Assembly: GCF_900101335.1 (NCBI RefSeq)
Contig: NZ_FNKA01000001.1
Coordinates: 372,001 to 436,000 of the forward strand
Reading direction: 5' to 3'
Length of the DNA: 64,000 nt
Origin: Quadrisphaera sp. DSM 44207
GTDB taxonomy: Bacteria; Actinomycetota; Actinomycetes; Actinomycetales; Quadrisphaeraceae
The notes below the pieces were generated by a model. It searched no databases, was not told the origin of the DNA, and saw only the letters and a program-made list of their open reading frames with translations. Every line of letters starts with the position of its first letter. Within the stretch, counting starts at the first letter, position 1. This document shows, one piece after another, positions 57,179 through 64,000 of the stretch. The translations under genes were made by a program, and so were the position numbers.

Positions 57179-57436
57179 GTGAGAGGTGACCGGGTCGAGG
57201 TCGTCGTCGATGCTGGCGGCGCCACCCGCACGTACGAGATCGAGGCCAGCCGGGCGGGCCGCCGGCTGGAGGTGAGCCACGGCCGCGGCCTGGTCGAGGT
57301 GCTGGAGGTCACGCGCAACGGCACCCCGGTGCGCACGGCCCGGTTCATGGCCAACCGCGTCATCGCGCTGGTCGAGCACCCCGCGGAGCAGGACGAGGGC
57401 GACGAAGTCGTCCCGCTGCGCCGCTCGGCCGCCTGA
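57179..57436 (+). CDS. conserved small beta-rich protein, unknown
   Basis: An 85-residue protein with alternating hydrophobic/polar strands (DRVEVVVDAGGATRTYEIEA, RRLEVSHGRGLVEVLEVTRN) and a C-terminal ARFMANRVIALVEHP. It looks like a small beta-barrel of a conserved actinobacterial hypothetical. GTG 57179 follows CGAGGAGG. The second codon is AGA, very rare in this genome, which may slow early translation. Confidence 0.65.
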   Translation: MRGDRVEVVVDAGGATRTYEIEASRAGRRLEVSHGRGLVEVLEVTRNGTPVRTARFMANRVIALVEHPAEQDEGDEVVPLRRSAA

Positions 57437-57516
57437 GCGGCACCACCGCGGCGGGAGCGCCCCCGGCGGGCGCCCCCGCTGCCGCACCGGCGCTGCCGAC
57501 GCAGCGCGACGTCGTC

Positions 57517-58047
57517 GTGCTGGTCGGGGCGCCGGCGTCCGGCAAGACCACCCTGCGCGGGCGCCTGCAGGCGGCCGGCGCCGCGCCCGCCCGCACGGTC
57601 AGCCTGGACGAGGAGCGGGCGGTGGCGCGCGAGCGCGACGTCGCCGCGGGCCGCGAGCCGCGCCCGCTGCAGGAGTACTCGGCGACGGCCGTGCGCCGCT
57701 GCGAGGCCGCGGTCGCCGCCTCGCTGGCCGCGGGGCTGCCCTACCTGGCCGACGCCACGCACCTGCGCCGCCGCGACCGCGTGGCGCACGTGCGCGCCGC
57801 GCACGCGGCGGGCCTGCGCGCCGTCGCCGTCCTGATGCCGCACCTGGACCCGGCGGCGCTGGCGCGCCGGGACGCCGCCCGCCCGCCGGAGCGGCGGGTG
57901 CCCGCGCAGGTGCTCGCTCGCTGCGCGCACCGCCGCGGGCTGCTCAGCGCCGAGCTGCTGGTCGCGGAGGGCTTCGACGCCGTCGTCGAGGCGGCCGACC
58001 TGCCGCCGGGGCTCGGCGACCTGCCGCCGGGGCTCAGTCGCGGCTGA
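57517..58047 (+). CDS. P-loop kinase-like ATPase
   Basis: A 176-residue protein of the polynucleotide kinase/zeta-toxin-like AAA_33 group: Walker A LVGAPASGKTTLRGRLQ at the very start, VSLDEERAVARERDVAAG, YLADATHLRRRDRVAHVRAA with a possible catalytic Asp, and a lid MPHLDPAALARRDAARPPER. The start is problematic: GTG 57517 removes the first strand residues (DVVVL) before Walker A, and no ATG, GTG or TTG lies between it and the preceding gene. A CTG at 57433 overlapping the previous stop is the only upstream option seen. It overlaps the convergent regulator by 14 nt. Confidence 0.65.
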   Translation: MLVGAPASGKTTLRGRLQAAGAAPARTVSLDEERAVARERDVAAGREPRPLQEYSATAVRRCEAAVAASLAAGLPYLADATHLRRRDRVAHVRAAHAAGLRAVAVLMPHLDPAALARRDAARPPERRVPAQVLARCAHRRGLLSAELLVAEGFDAVVEAADLPPGLGDLPPGLSRG

Positions 58048-58684
58048 GCAGGTCCGCCTGGCCGGCGAGGGTCGCGGCCTCCGCGCGCGTGCTCACGCGC
58101 AGGGTGCGCAGCAGCGCCGAGACCATCCGCTTGACCGTGCGCTCGGAGACGTGCAGCTCGGCCGCCACCTCCACCGTCGTGCGGCCCTCGGCGACCAGGC
58201 GCCACAGGCGGCGGTCCTCGGCGCTCAGGCGCCGCACCAGGTCGTGGGCGCCGCGGTCCCCCTGCAGGCGGCCCAGCAGGGGGTCCGGGACGAGGGACCA
58301 CCCTGCCGCCACGGCGAGCAGCGGCGCCGCCAGGGCGTCCGGGGGCAGGGACTTGGGCACGTAGGCGTGCGCACCGCGCTCGAGGGCGGCGGCCGCGAGG
58401 TCCTCGTCGTCGCTGCCCGACAGCGCCACGACGCGCGTGGCGGGGGCGGCGCGCCGGACGGCGGCGATCGCGCGCAGGCCGCCGGGCTCGGGCATCAGCA
58501 GGTCCACCAGGGCCAGGTGCGGCTGCTCGCGGCGCACCAGCTGGGCGGCGGCGCTCGCGTCGGCGGTGGTCCCCACCACCTTCAGCCGCCCGCCGCTGAG
58601 CTCCGGCAGCACCGCCTCGAGCCCGCGGGCGAACAGCTCGTGGTCGTCGACGAGGACGACCGTGACCTCCTGCCCCTCGTGGAT
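58034..58684 (-). CDS. LuxR-type response regulator, possibly ATC start
   Basis: A receiver plus LuxR protein of about 216 residues. Acidic pocket VVLVDDHELFARGL, phospho-acceptor Asp in LALVDLLMPEPGG, Ser in VVALSGSDDED, Lys in AYVPKSLPPDAL, and HTH RLSAEDRRLWRLVAEGRTTV then AELHVSERTVKRMV. No ATG, GTG or TTG occurs in this frame near the N-terminus. A ribosome site (GGACGGAGG) is ideally placed 5 nt before ATC at 58684. A TACGCT -10 box lies about 36-41 nt further up. An AUC start, as known for infC-like cases, or a sequence error would explain this. Confidence 0.7.
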   Translation of the reverse strand: MHEGQEVTVVLVDDHELFARGLEAVLPELSGGRLKVVGTTADASAAAQLVRREQPHLALVDLLMPEPGGLRAIAAVRRAAPATRVVALSGSDDEDLAAAALERGAHAYVPKSLPPDALAAPLLAVAAGWSLVPDPLLGRLQGDRGAHDLVRRLSAEDRRLWRLVAEGRTTVEVAAELHVSERTVKRMVSALLRTLRVSTRAEAATLAGQADLLSRD

Positions 58685-58754
58685 GGCGACCTCCGTCCCC
58701 CGCTGCGCCCGCCGGCACCAGCGTAGGTCGCGCGCGACGGGGAAGGGCGTCGGT

Positions 58755-59510
58755 GTGCCCGTGCCCCCCGACGACCCCGCCGCCGCGGGTGCGCACCTGC
58801 TGGCCCGCGTCGCCCGCCACGAGATGGTGGGGCTGCTGGGGGCCCAGGCGCACCTGCTGACCGCCGCCCTCGCGCACCTGCCGGACCAGCCGGCCGAGCC
58901 GGGTGATGTCGGTGAGCCCGGGGGCCGGGCGGCGCGCCGGCTGGTGCAGGAGGCCCTGGCGGCGAGGCAGCAGCTGGCGTCGGCGCTCGAGCTGCTGGCG
59001 GCCCTGGACCGGCCCGGGGACGCCGGCACGGCGCCCCTCGTCGAGGTCCTGGCCGGCGCCGTCCCGGGCGAGGGGCCCGCGCCGCCGTGGCTGAGCACGC
59101 GCGTCTCCGCCGCCGCCGCACGCGCGCCCGTGCGCGCTGCCCCGACCCGGGCGGTGCTGTCCAACGTGCTCCGCAACGCCGCGGAGCACCGGGAGGGCGA
59201 GGGGCCCGTGGGGCTGACCGCGCGGGTGCGCGGCGGTGCGGTGCTGGTCGTGCTCGACCAGGAGGGTCGGTGCCCGACCGCCGTCCGGGCGTGCCTGCAC
59301 GCACCGGCACCACCGGCGGGCACCGCGGGCCTGGGGCTGTGGCTGGTGCGCCACCTGACCACCGGGATGGGCGGGGACGTGCGCGTGCGCTCGCGCACGA
59401 CACCAGCGACCGCCCCGCCGACCACCCCGCCGACCACTCCAGGGTCGGCCTACTGGCAGCTGCGGCTGCGGCTCCCGGTCGCCAGGGCGAGCGGGGCCGC
59501 AGCCGCGTGA
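58755..59510 (+). CDS. histidine kinase-like sensor, soluble
   Basis: A 251-residue protein with an N-terminal helical part (AHLLARVARHEMVGLLGAQA, where RHEM resembles a HisKA acceptor region) and a C-terminal GHKL ATPase fold: N box LSNVLRNAAEHREGEG, and a G2 box TAGLGLWLVRHLTTGMGGD. It has no membrane segment or sensor domain. It is divergent from the LuxR-type regulator 71 bp away and is its likely partner. GTG 58755 follows GGGGAAGGG. A Thr/Pro repeat (TTPATAPPTTPPTTPGS) lies near the end. Confidence 0.75.
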   Translation: MPVPPDDPAAAGAHLLARVARHEMVGLLGAQAHLLTAALAHLPDQPAEPGDVGEPGGRAARRLVQEALAARQQLASALELLAALDRPGDAGTAPLVEVLAGAVPGEGPAPPWLSTRVSAAAARAPVRAAPTRAVLSNVLRNAAEHREGEGPVGLTARVRGGAVLVVLDQEGRCPTAVRACLHAPAPPAGTAGLGLWLVRHLTTGMGGDVRVRSRTTPATAPPTTPPTTPGSAYWQLRLRLPVARASGAAAA

Positions 59511-59525
59511 GCTGCTCGAGGGGTG

Positions 59526-60383
59526 CTACTTGAGCATGTCCTTGGCCTTGTCCAGCAGCGCGTGGGCGGTGCTGCTCGGCGTCGCCGGCGGCGTGCCGTA
59601 CAGGCGCGGGTCGCCCGGGGGCAGCACCGGGGCCTCGCCCTGGGCGCTGATCCGCGCGCTGGTGAAGTTCCCGCGCCCGTCCGGGGCCGGGCCGTGCGCC
59701 CAGGAGCCCTCGGTCGCGGCCGGGCCGTTGGAGGCGTCGATGAACACGCGCGCGTACTCGTCGTACTCCTGGTCCAGGGGGAACGCCTCCGGCACCGGCA
59801 GGCCCTCCAGGCCGTCGGCGACGAGCTCCTCGGACGCTCGCAGCCACTGCATCTGGTGCATGTGGTCGCGCGTGATGAGGAACCGCAGCATGTCCCTCAC
59901 GCCGTGGTCGTCGGTCATGTTGTAGATGCGGGCCACCTGCAGGCGCCCCTGCATCTCGGCGGCGGCGTTGTAGTGGAAGTCGGCCATGAGGTTGCCGCTG
60001 GCCGTCACGTACGCGCCGGTCCACGGGTTGCCCATGGCGTCCATGTAGGACGCGCCGCCGCCGTTGACGATGAGGTGCTGCGGGTTCTGGTGGGCCTGCT
60101 CCGCGGAGAGGGAGTCCGTCTCGTTGGTCGGGGCGTCGAGCAGCCGGTCGATCATCGTGACGATCATCTCGACGTGCGCGAGCTCCTCGGTGCCGATCGC
60201 GAGGAGCATGTCCTTGTACTTGCCGGGCAGGCGGCAGTTCCAGCCCTGCAGCAGGTACTGGGTGGCGACCGTCATCTCGCCCCACTGCCCGCCGAGGATC
60301 TCCTGCATCCGGCGGGCGAACGCCGGATCCGGCTTGTCGGGCTTGGCCTCGAACTGCAGCTCGTGGATGTGGGTGAACACCAC
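59526..60383 (-). CDS. manganese catalase
   Basis: A 285-residue di-manganese catalase that breaks down H2O2 without haem. Ferritin-like helices carry the ligands: Glu in FEAKPD/GEMTVATQYLLQGW, EELAHVEMIVTMID (Glu and His), and AAAEMQGRLQVARIYN with RDHMHQMQW. The NPWTGAYVTASGNLMADFHY connector is typical. GTG 60383 follows TTGGAGG. It lies between two regulator/sensor pairs, so stress control by one of them is plausible. Confidence 0.92.
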   Translation of the reverse strand: MVFTHIHELQFEAKPDKPDPAFARRMQEILGGQWGEMTVATQYLLQGWNCRLPGKYKDMLLAIGTEELAHVEMIVTMIDRLLDAPTNETDSLSAEQAHQNPQHLIVNGGGASYMDAMGNPWTGAYVTASGNLMADFHYNAAAEMQGRLQVARIYNMTDDHGVRDMLRFLITRDHMHQMQWLRASEELVADGLEGLPVPEAFPLDQEYDEYARVFIDASNGPAATEGSWAHGPAPDGRGNFTSARISAQGEAPVLPPGDPRLYGTPPATPSSTAHALLDKAKDMLK

Positions 60384-60934
60384 CGGGGTCCTCCAACGTC
60401 GTCGTGCCATCGCCGCCGTCCGCAGCGACCGGTCCCTCCCCTGCCCGCGCGCGCTGGCCCCGGGGGGCCAGCGCGCGGCCCACCCGGGCCGCGTCGAGCC
60501 CGCCGGCTCCGGCGCGGACGGCGTCCTGGCGGTCGGAGCCGCACAGGCGGCTGAGGGCGTGCACGAACGCCAGGCGGTTCGCCATGATCGTCGTCGGGAG
60601 CGCGCCGTCGGCGACGGCGACGAGGGCGACCACGGAGGACAGCGACCACCGAGGCGGCCAGCCCCACCAGCACGGACACGGCGCCGGCGCTCAGGAGGGC
60701 GTCTGGCCCGTGAGGGCGTACGGGCCCGCGCACCGGCTCGGCCGCGCAGCGCCGGGATCACCTCCGGCTCGAACAGCTCGGTGGGCCGCGATGCGGTCGG
60801 CGACCTCGGCCTCGTCGCGGCCGACGTGGACGTCGTCGTCGGCGCTGCGGGTGATGGCGCCGTGGTCGGTGCCCAGGTCGGCGCAGCGGCGCCGGACCGC
60901 CCGGCGTCCTGGCTCACGGCCCGACGCCACGTGC
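60384..60934. other. 550-bp region with broken coding traces
   Basis: No intact gene is supported. On the minus strand a hydrophobic segment (LLSAGAVSVLVGLAASVV) lies in one frame and a protein-like continuation (VALVAVADGALPTTIMANRL) in another. Further up, [20 protein letters not shown] reads in one frame and TELFEPEVIPALRG in a second, as if one gene had lost its frame. The longest piece is a 79-codon frame at 60691-60930. These look like decayed or mis-sequenced small genes. Confidence 0.4.
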
Positions 60935-61690
60935 TCAGCGGGCCAGCAGCCTGCTCGCCAGCACCGCGGCCTGCGTGCGCCGCTCCACGCCGAGCTTGGC
61001 CAGCACGCTGGAGACGTAGTTCTTCACGGTCTTCTCCGCGAGGAACAGGCGCTCGCCGATCTGCCGGTTGGTCATGCCCTCGGCGATGCAGGCGAGGATC
61101 CTGCGCTCCTGCTCCGTGAGCTCCCGCAGCTCCTCCGGCTCCGAGGACCCCTCGCGCAGGCGCTCGAGCACCCGCTCGGTCACGGTCGGGTCGAGCAGGG
61201 ACTGCCCCTGCGCGACCCGCCGCACGGCGTCGACGAGGTCGGTGCCGCGCACCTGCTTGAGCACGTAGCCCGACGCCCCCGCGAGGATCGCCGCGAACAG
61301 CGCCTCGTCGTCGTCGTAGCTGGTGAGCACCAGCGCCGCCGTCCCGGACCCGGCCGAGAGCACCTGCCGGCACACGTCGATGCCGCTGCCGTCGGGCAGC
61401 CGCGCGTCGAGGATCGCGACGTCCGGGCGCATGGCGGGGATCCGGTGCACCGCGTCCGCGGCCGTGCCGGCCTCCCCGACGACCTCCAGGTCCGGCTCCG
61501 CCTCGAGCAGCTCGCGCAGCCCGCGGCGCACCACCTCGTGGTCGTCGAGGAGGAAGACCCGCACGGTGCGCCCCTGCAGCGGCTGCGTCGCCACGCCCTG
61601 CCCGGCCTCCGCGCCCACCTCCCCCGCGCCCACCTCCGCCGCCGGCGCCGCCTGCGCACCACCCACCAGGTCGTCCTCCCCCGCGTCCAT
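60935..61690 (-). CDS. DevR/DosR-like response regulator
   Basis: A 251-residue NarL-family regulator. Receiver: VFLLDDHEVVRRGLRELLEA, Asp in DVAILDARLPDGSG, and Lys in GYVLKQVRGTDLVD. The LuxR domain is LTEQERRILACIAEGMTN then QIGERLFLAEKTVKNYVSSV, where the KTVKNYVSSVLAKL recognition helix is very close to the mycobacterial DosR form. The 40-residue Gly/Ala-rich N-terminal extension may be an over-long start; the domain begins at RTVRVFLLDD. It is divergent from the DevS-like kinase. Confidence 0.88.
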   Translation of the reverse strand: MDAGEDDLVGGAQAAPAAEVGAGEVGAEAGQGVATQPLQGRTVRVFLLDDHEVVRRGLRELLEAEPDLEVVGEAGTAADAVHRIPAMRPDVAILDARLPDGSGIDVCRQVLSAGSGTAALVLTSYDDDEALFAAILAGASGYVLKQVRGTDLVDAVRRVAQGQSLLDPTVTERVLERLREGSSEPEELRELTEQERRILACIAEGMTNRQIGERLFLAEKTVKNYVSSVLAKLGVERRTQAAVLASRLLAR

Positions 61691-61789
61691 GGATGCTTTC
61701 TACCGGGTGCGGCGCGGGGCGGTCACCCGCAGCCGGCGGGCGTGCGCCGCCGGCGCAGCGGGTACTCCACCGAGCGGGAGGGACGGGCC

Positions 61790-63433
61790 GTGGGAGCAGC
61801 GAGGAGCCGGGACGACGCCGCACGCCGCGTGCGAGGGCTGCTCGACGCCGTCGTGGCGGTCACGCAGGACCGCAGCCTCTCGACGATGCTCGAGCAGATC
61901 ACCCGCGCCGCGTGCGACCTGTCCGGCGCCCGCTACGGCGCGCTGGGGGTGATCGCCCCCGACGGCACCCTGGGCGAGGTCGTCACCCACGGGACCAGCC
62001 CCGAGCAGGAGGGGCGCACGGGGCGCTCGCGGCAGGGCCTGGGCGTGCTCGGGGCGCTGGCCGCGGACCCGCGGGCCGTGCGGCTGCGGGAGGTCGGGGA
62101 GCACCCCGAGGCGCACGGCTCCCCGCCGGGGCACCTGGTGATGCCCACGTTCCTCGGCGTGCCGATCCGGGTGCGCGGGGAGGCCTTCGGCAACATCTAC
62201 CTGACCGAGAAGGAGGGCGGCCTGCCCTTCACGGCCGACGACCAGGAGCTGGTCTCGGCGCTCGCGGCCGCAGCCGGCGCGGCGATCACCAACGCCCGGC
62301 TCGTCACGCAGGCGCGCCACCGCCAGGACTGGCTCGAGGCGTCGCTGGAGATCATGCGGCAGCTGCTGGCCGGCGTGGGCCGCGACGACGGCCTCCAGCT
62401 GATCACCGACCGCGCCCGGCAGCTGGCCGGCGCCGACGTCGTCGCGGTGCTCCTGCCCGACGGCGAGGAGGACTTCGTGCTCGCCGCGGTCTCCGGCGTG
62501 GGCCTGGACGAGAGCGGGCAGGCGGCCCGGCTGCGCGGGAAGCGCGGGCCGCGGCACGCCGCGCTCAGCCGGGCGGTGCTCGGGCAGGGCCAGCCGCAGA
62601 TCATCGCGGACATGCGCTCCGACCCGCAGCTGCGCACCCCGCCGGGCACCCCCGAGCTCGGTCCGGGCCTGGCGGTCCCGCTCGCGGCCGGCGAGCAGGT
62701 GCTCGGCGTGCTCGTCGTCGCCCGTGTGCCGGGCGGCGCGCGGTTCGGGGAGGTCGACCTCGGGCTCGCCTCCGCGTTCGCGCGCCACGCCGCCCTGGCG
62801 CTGGAGCTCTCGCGGGCGCAGTCGGACCGCACGCTGCTCGCCGTCTACGAGGACCGCGACCGCATCGCCCGGGACCTGCACGACGTCGTCATCCAGCGGC
62901 TGTTCGCGGCCGGGCTGTCGCTGCAGGGCCTGCGCCGGCACCTGCCGCCGGAGGCGCAGGCCCGCGGCGAGGCGCTGGTCGGGGACCTGGACGAGGCGAT
63001 CCGCGACCTGCGCACGGCGATCTTCTCCCTGCAGCAGCCGACGGACCCGGCGGGCCTGCGCGTGCGCGTGCTGCGGGCGGCCTCGGCGGTGGCGCCCTCC
63101 CTCGGCTTCGACCCGCAGGTGCGCATGGACGGCCCCCTGGACACCGTCGTGCCCGACGCGGTCAGCGCGCACCTGCTGGCCGTGCTCACCGAGGCGCTGT
63201 CCAACGCGGCGCGCCACGCGCGGGCGCACCGCGTGACCGTGGAGGTCTCCGCCGGCCGCGGGCTGCTGCGCCTGGAGGTCTCCGACGACGGCGTGGGGCT
63301 CTCGCGGCGCACGCGCACGAGCGGGCTGGCCAACATGGAGGCCCGGGCGCAGCAGCTCGGCGGCGCCTGGCGCGCCGAGAGCCCGCCCGGCGCGGGCACC
63401 CGCATCGTCTGGCAGGTGCCCCTGCCCGCCTGA
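61790..63433 (+). CDS. DevS/DosS-like two-GAF sensor histidine kinase
   Basis: A 547-residue soluble sensor. GAF-A covers about residues 30-170 (ARYGALGVIAPDGTLGEVVT, PPGHLVMPTFLGVPIRVRGE then GNIYLTEKEGG), very like the haem-binding GAF of DosS. GAF-B covers about 190-345. The HisKA_3 acceptor His is in RIARDLHDVVIQRLFAAGLS near residue 363. The ATPase N box is LTEALSNAARHARAHR, and the G box DDGVGLSRRTRTSGLANMEA. It is expected to sense O2, CO, NO or redox and phosphorylate the divergent regulator. GTG 61790 follows GGGAGGGAC. Confidence 0.92.
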   Translation: MGAARSRDDAARRVRGLLDAVVAVTQDRSLSTMLEQITRAACDLSGARYGALGVIAPDGTLGEVVTHGTSPEQEGRTGRSRQGLGVLGALAADPRAVRLREVGEHPEAHGSPPGHLVMPTFLGVPIRVRGEAFGNIYLTEKEGGLPFTADDQELVSALAAAAGAAITNARLVTQARHRQDWLEASLEIMRQLLAGVGRDDGLQLITDRARQLAGADVVAVLLPDGEEDFVLAAVSGVGLDESGQAARLRGKRGPRHAALSRAVLGQGQPQIIADMRSDPQLRTPPGTPELGPGLAVPLAAGEQVLGVLVVARVPGGARFGEVDLGLASAFARHAALALELSRAQSDRTLLAVYEDRDRIARDLHDVVIQRLFAAGLSLQGLRRHLPPEAQARGEALVGDLDEAIRDLRTAIFSLQQPTDPAGLRVRVLRAASAVAPSLGFDPQVRMDGPLDTVVPDAVSAHLLAVLTEALSNAARHARAHRVTVEVSAGRGLLRLEVSDDGVGLSRRTRTSGLANMEARAQQLGGAWRAESPPGAGTRIVWQVPLPA

Positions 63434-63440
63434 GGGTCGG

Positions 63441-63641
63441 TCAGCCCCGCCGGGCCTGCGCGGGCACGCCGACGCCCCCGCCCTCCAGGGCCGTCGCGGG
63501 CCGCCAGCGCACGAGCCCGCAGTGGACGCAGGCGATGACCGGCCCCGCGGCGTCGACGTCGGCGCGCAGCGCCCACGGGCGCCGGCACGCCGGGCACTGG
63601 TGCGCGAGGGCCCGGCGCCGGCGGAGGCGGTGCGGCGTCAT
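63441..63641 (-). CDS. small zinc-ribbon protein
   Basis: A 66-residue protein from ATG 63641 (GGGAGG upstream) with two CxxC pairs, HQCPACRRPW and ACVHCGLVRW, 19-20 residues apart, a probable zinc ribbon. The N-terminus is Arg-rich. Function unknown; it could bind nucleic acid or protein. Convergent with the DevS-like gene. Confidence 0.6.
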   Translation of the reverse strand: MTPHRLRRRRALAHQCPACRRPWALRADVDAAGPVIACVHCGLVRWRPATALEGGGVGVPAQARRG

Positions 63642-63764
63642 GCCAGCAGCCTCCCGGGCCCACCCGGCGGGCAGGACGGGCCGGAGGGCCCCTCGGAGGG
63701 GGACCAAGGTCCCGAGGAGGACGCCACGACCCGGTGGTGCCCGGAGGGCGCCCGGGCACAGGGA

Positions 63765-63802
63765 CGAGGAAGGCCCGGACCTGGTGGTCCGGGCCTTCCT
63801 CG
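63765..63802 (-). terminator. hairpin after initiator tRNA
   Basis: Perfect 17-bp arms (63765-63781 and 63786-63802) with a TGGT loop, 5 nt after the tRNA 3' end on the minus strand. Confidence 0.7.
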
Positions 63803-63807
63803 ATCAG

Positions 63808-63881
63808 TAGCGGGGGCAGGATTTGAACCTGCGGCCTCTGGGTTATGAGCCCAGCGAGCTACCGAGCTGCTCCACCCCGCG
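63808..63881 (-). tRNA. initiator tRNA-Met (CAT)
   Basis: Minus-strand cloverleaf starting CGCGGGG and ending CCCCGCT plus A. The first pair is a C-U mismatch, as required of initiators. The anticodon stem CTGGG/CCCAG with loop CTCATAA has three consecutive G-C pairs and anticodon CAT. The T arm is GCAGGTTCAAATCCTGC. CCA is not encoded. Confidence 0.93.
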
Positions 63882-63970
63882 TCGGTGATACTGAGAATAC
63901 GCCAGCGGGCGTGGTCCGGGCAAATCAGCCCGGCCCCCGCCCGCTCGTCCCGCTCGCTGGTGCCGCCCGC

Positions 63971-64000
63971 TCAGCCCTGCGCGGCCGCGGCCTCCGCCTC
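63971..64000 (-). CDS. C-terminal end of a gene cut by the window edge
   Basis: The minus-strand frame EAEAAAAQG ends in TGA at 63971. The Ala/Glu composition fits a protein C-terminus, and tRNA spacing leaves room for it, but nine residues are too few to identify it. Confidence 0.3.
   Translation of the reverse strand, partial: EAEAAAAQG

Overview
The window is a 64 kb piece of chromosome from a very high-GC actinobacterium. The evidence is family content rather than a database match. It carries a mycothiol-type sigma-R/anti-sigma pair, the 24-residue ribosomal protein bL37, a fused Kgd-type 2-oxoglutarate enzyme, a GuaB1-type protein and the pncB/clpS/DUF2017/murI/MBL/rph/rdgB neighbourhood. 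It also has many genes that begin exactly at a GTG or ATG lying 6-7 nt after a TANNNT -10 box (leaderless mRNAs). GTG starts dominate. A Kineosporia/Kineococcus-like lineage is a reasonable guess, but it is inference.

Layout. 0.2-8 kb: a broken NAD-dependent reductase, membrane and unknown proteins, a GerW-like protein, an FAD monooxygenase, an EAL-DICT protein, a PrsW-like protease divergent from orn, and tRNA-His. 8.1-10.2 kb: a lower-GC patch beside tRNA-His with an ATPase interrupted by one in-frame amber codon, a perfect 19-bp-arm inverted repeat in front of it, and the 3' stump of an aldehyde dehydrogenase. 10.2-16.4 kb: small proteins, tRNA-Lys overlapping a cytochrome P450 end, a GroES-like protein, DUF3618, and a cbiMN-cbiQ-cbiO metal-uptake operon. 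16.5-25.5 kb: bcp, tRNA-Leu, a HAD hydrolase, an HtrA-like lipoprotein protease ending in a perfect 74-bp palindrome, rdgB-rph, a DHH phosphoesterase, an MBL hydrolase, murI, DUF2017, clpS and pncB.

25.6-34.3 kb: an accessory stretch with a PLP enzyme, membrane proteins, a NarL-type two-component pair, a secreted SGNH esterase, and a MarR regulator divergent from a flavin monooxygenase that carries an in-frame ochre codon. 34.6-46.7 kb: lysA, argS, a response regulator, tRNA-Arg, a large membrane-anchored D-Ala-D-Ala carboxypeptidase-like protein, guaB1, kgd and an SGNH hydrolase. 46.7-58 kb: a zinc-type reductase, a small protein made of three proline-rich repeats, BrkB, PilT, a biotin/lipoyl carrier, bL37, rsrA-sigR, DoxX, aroA-rsgA-hisN and an ATPase. 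58-64 kb: two regulator/sensor pairs (one DevR/DevS-like) around a manganese catalase, then initiator tRNA-Met and the edge of another gene.

How the parts fit. The right half is rich in redox and hypoxia functions: SigR/RsrA, manganese catalase, DevS/DevR-like proteins and Kgd. Housekeeping genes are compact, with 4-nt GTGA or ATGA stop/start overlaps. Decay is concentrated in accessory segments (0-1, 8-10, 31-33 and 60-61 kb). No CRISPR array, rRNA, complete insertion sequence or prophage was seen.
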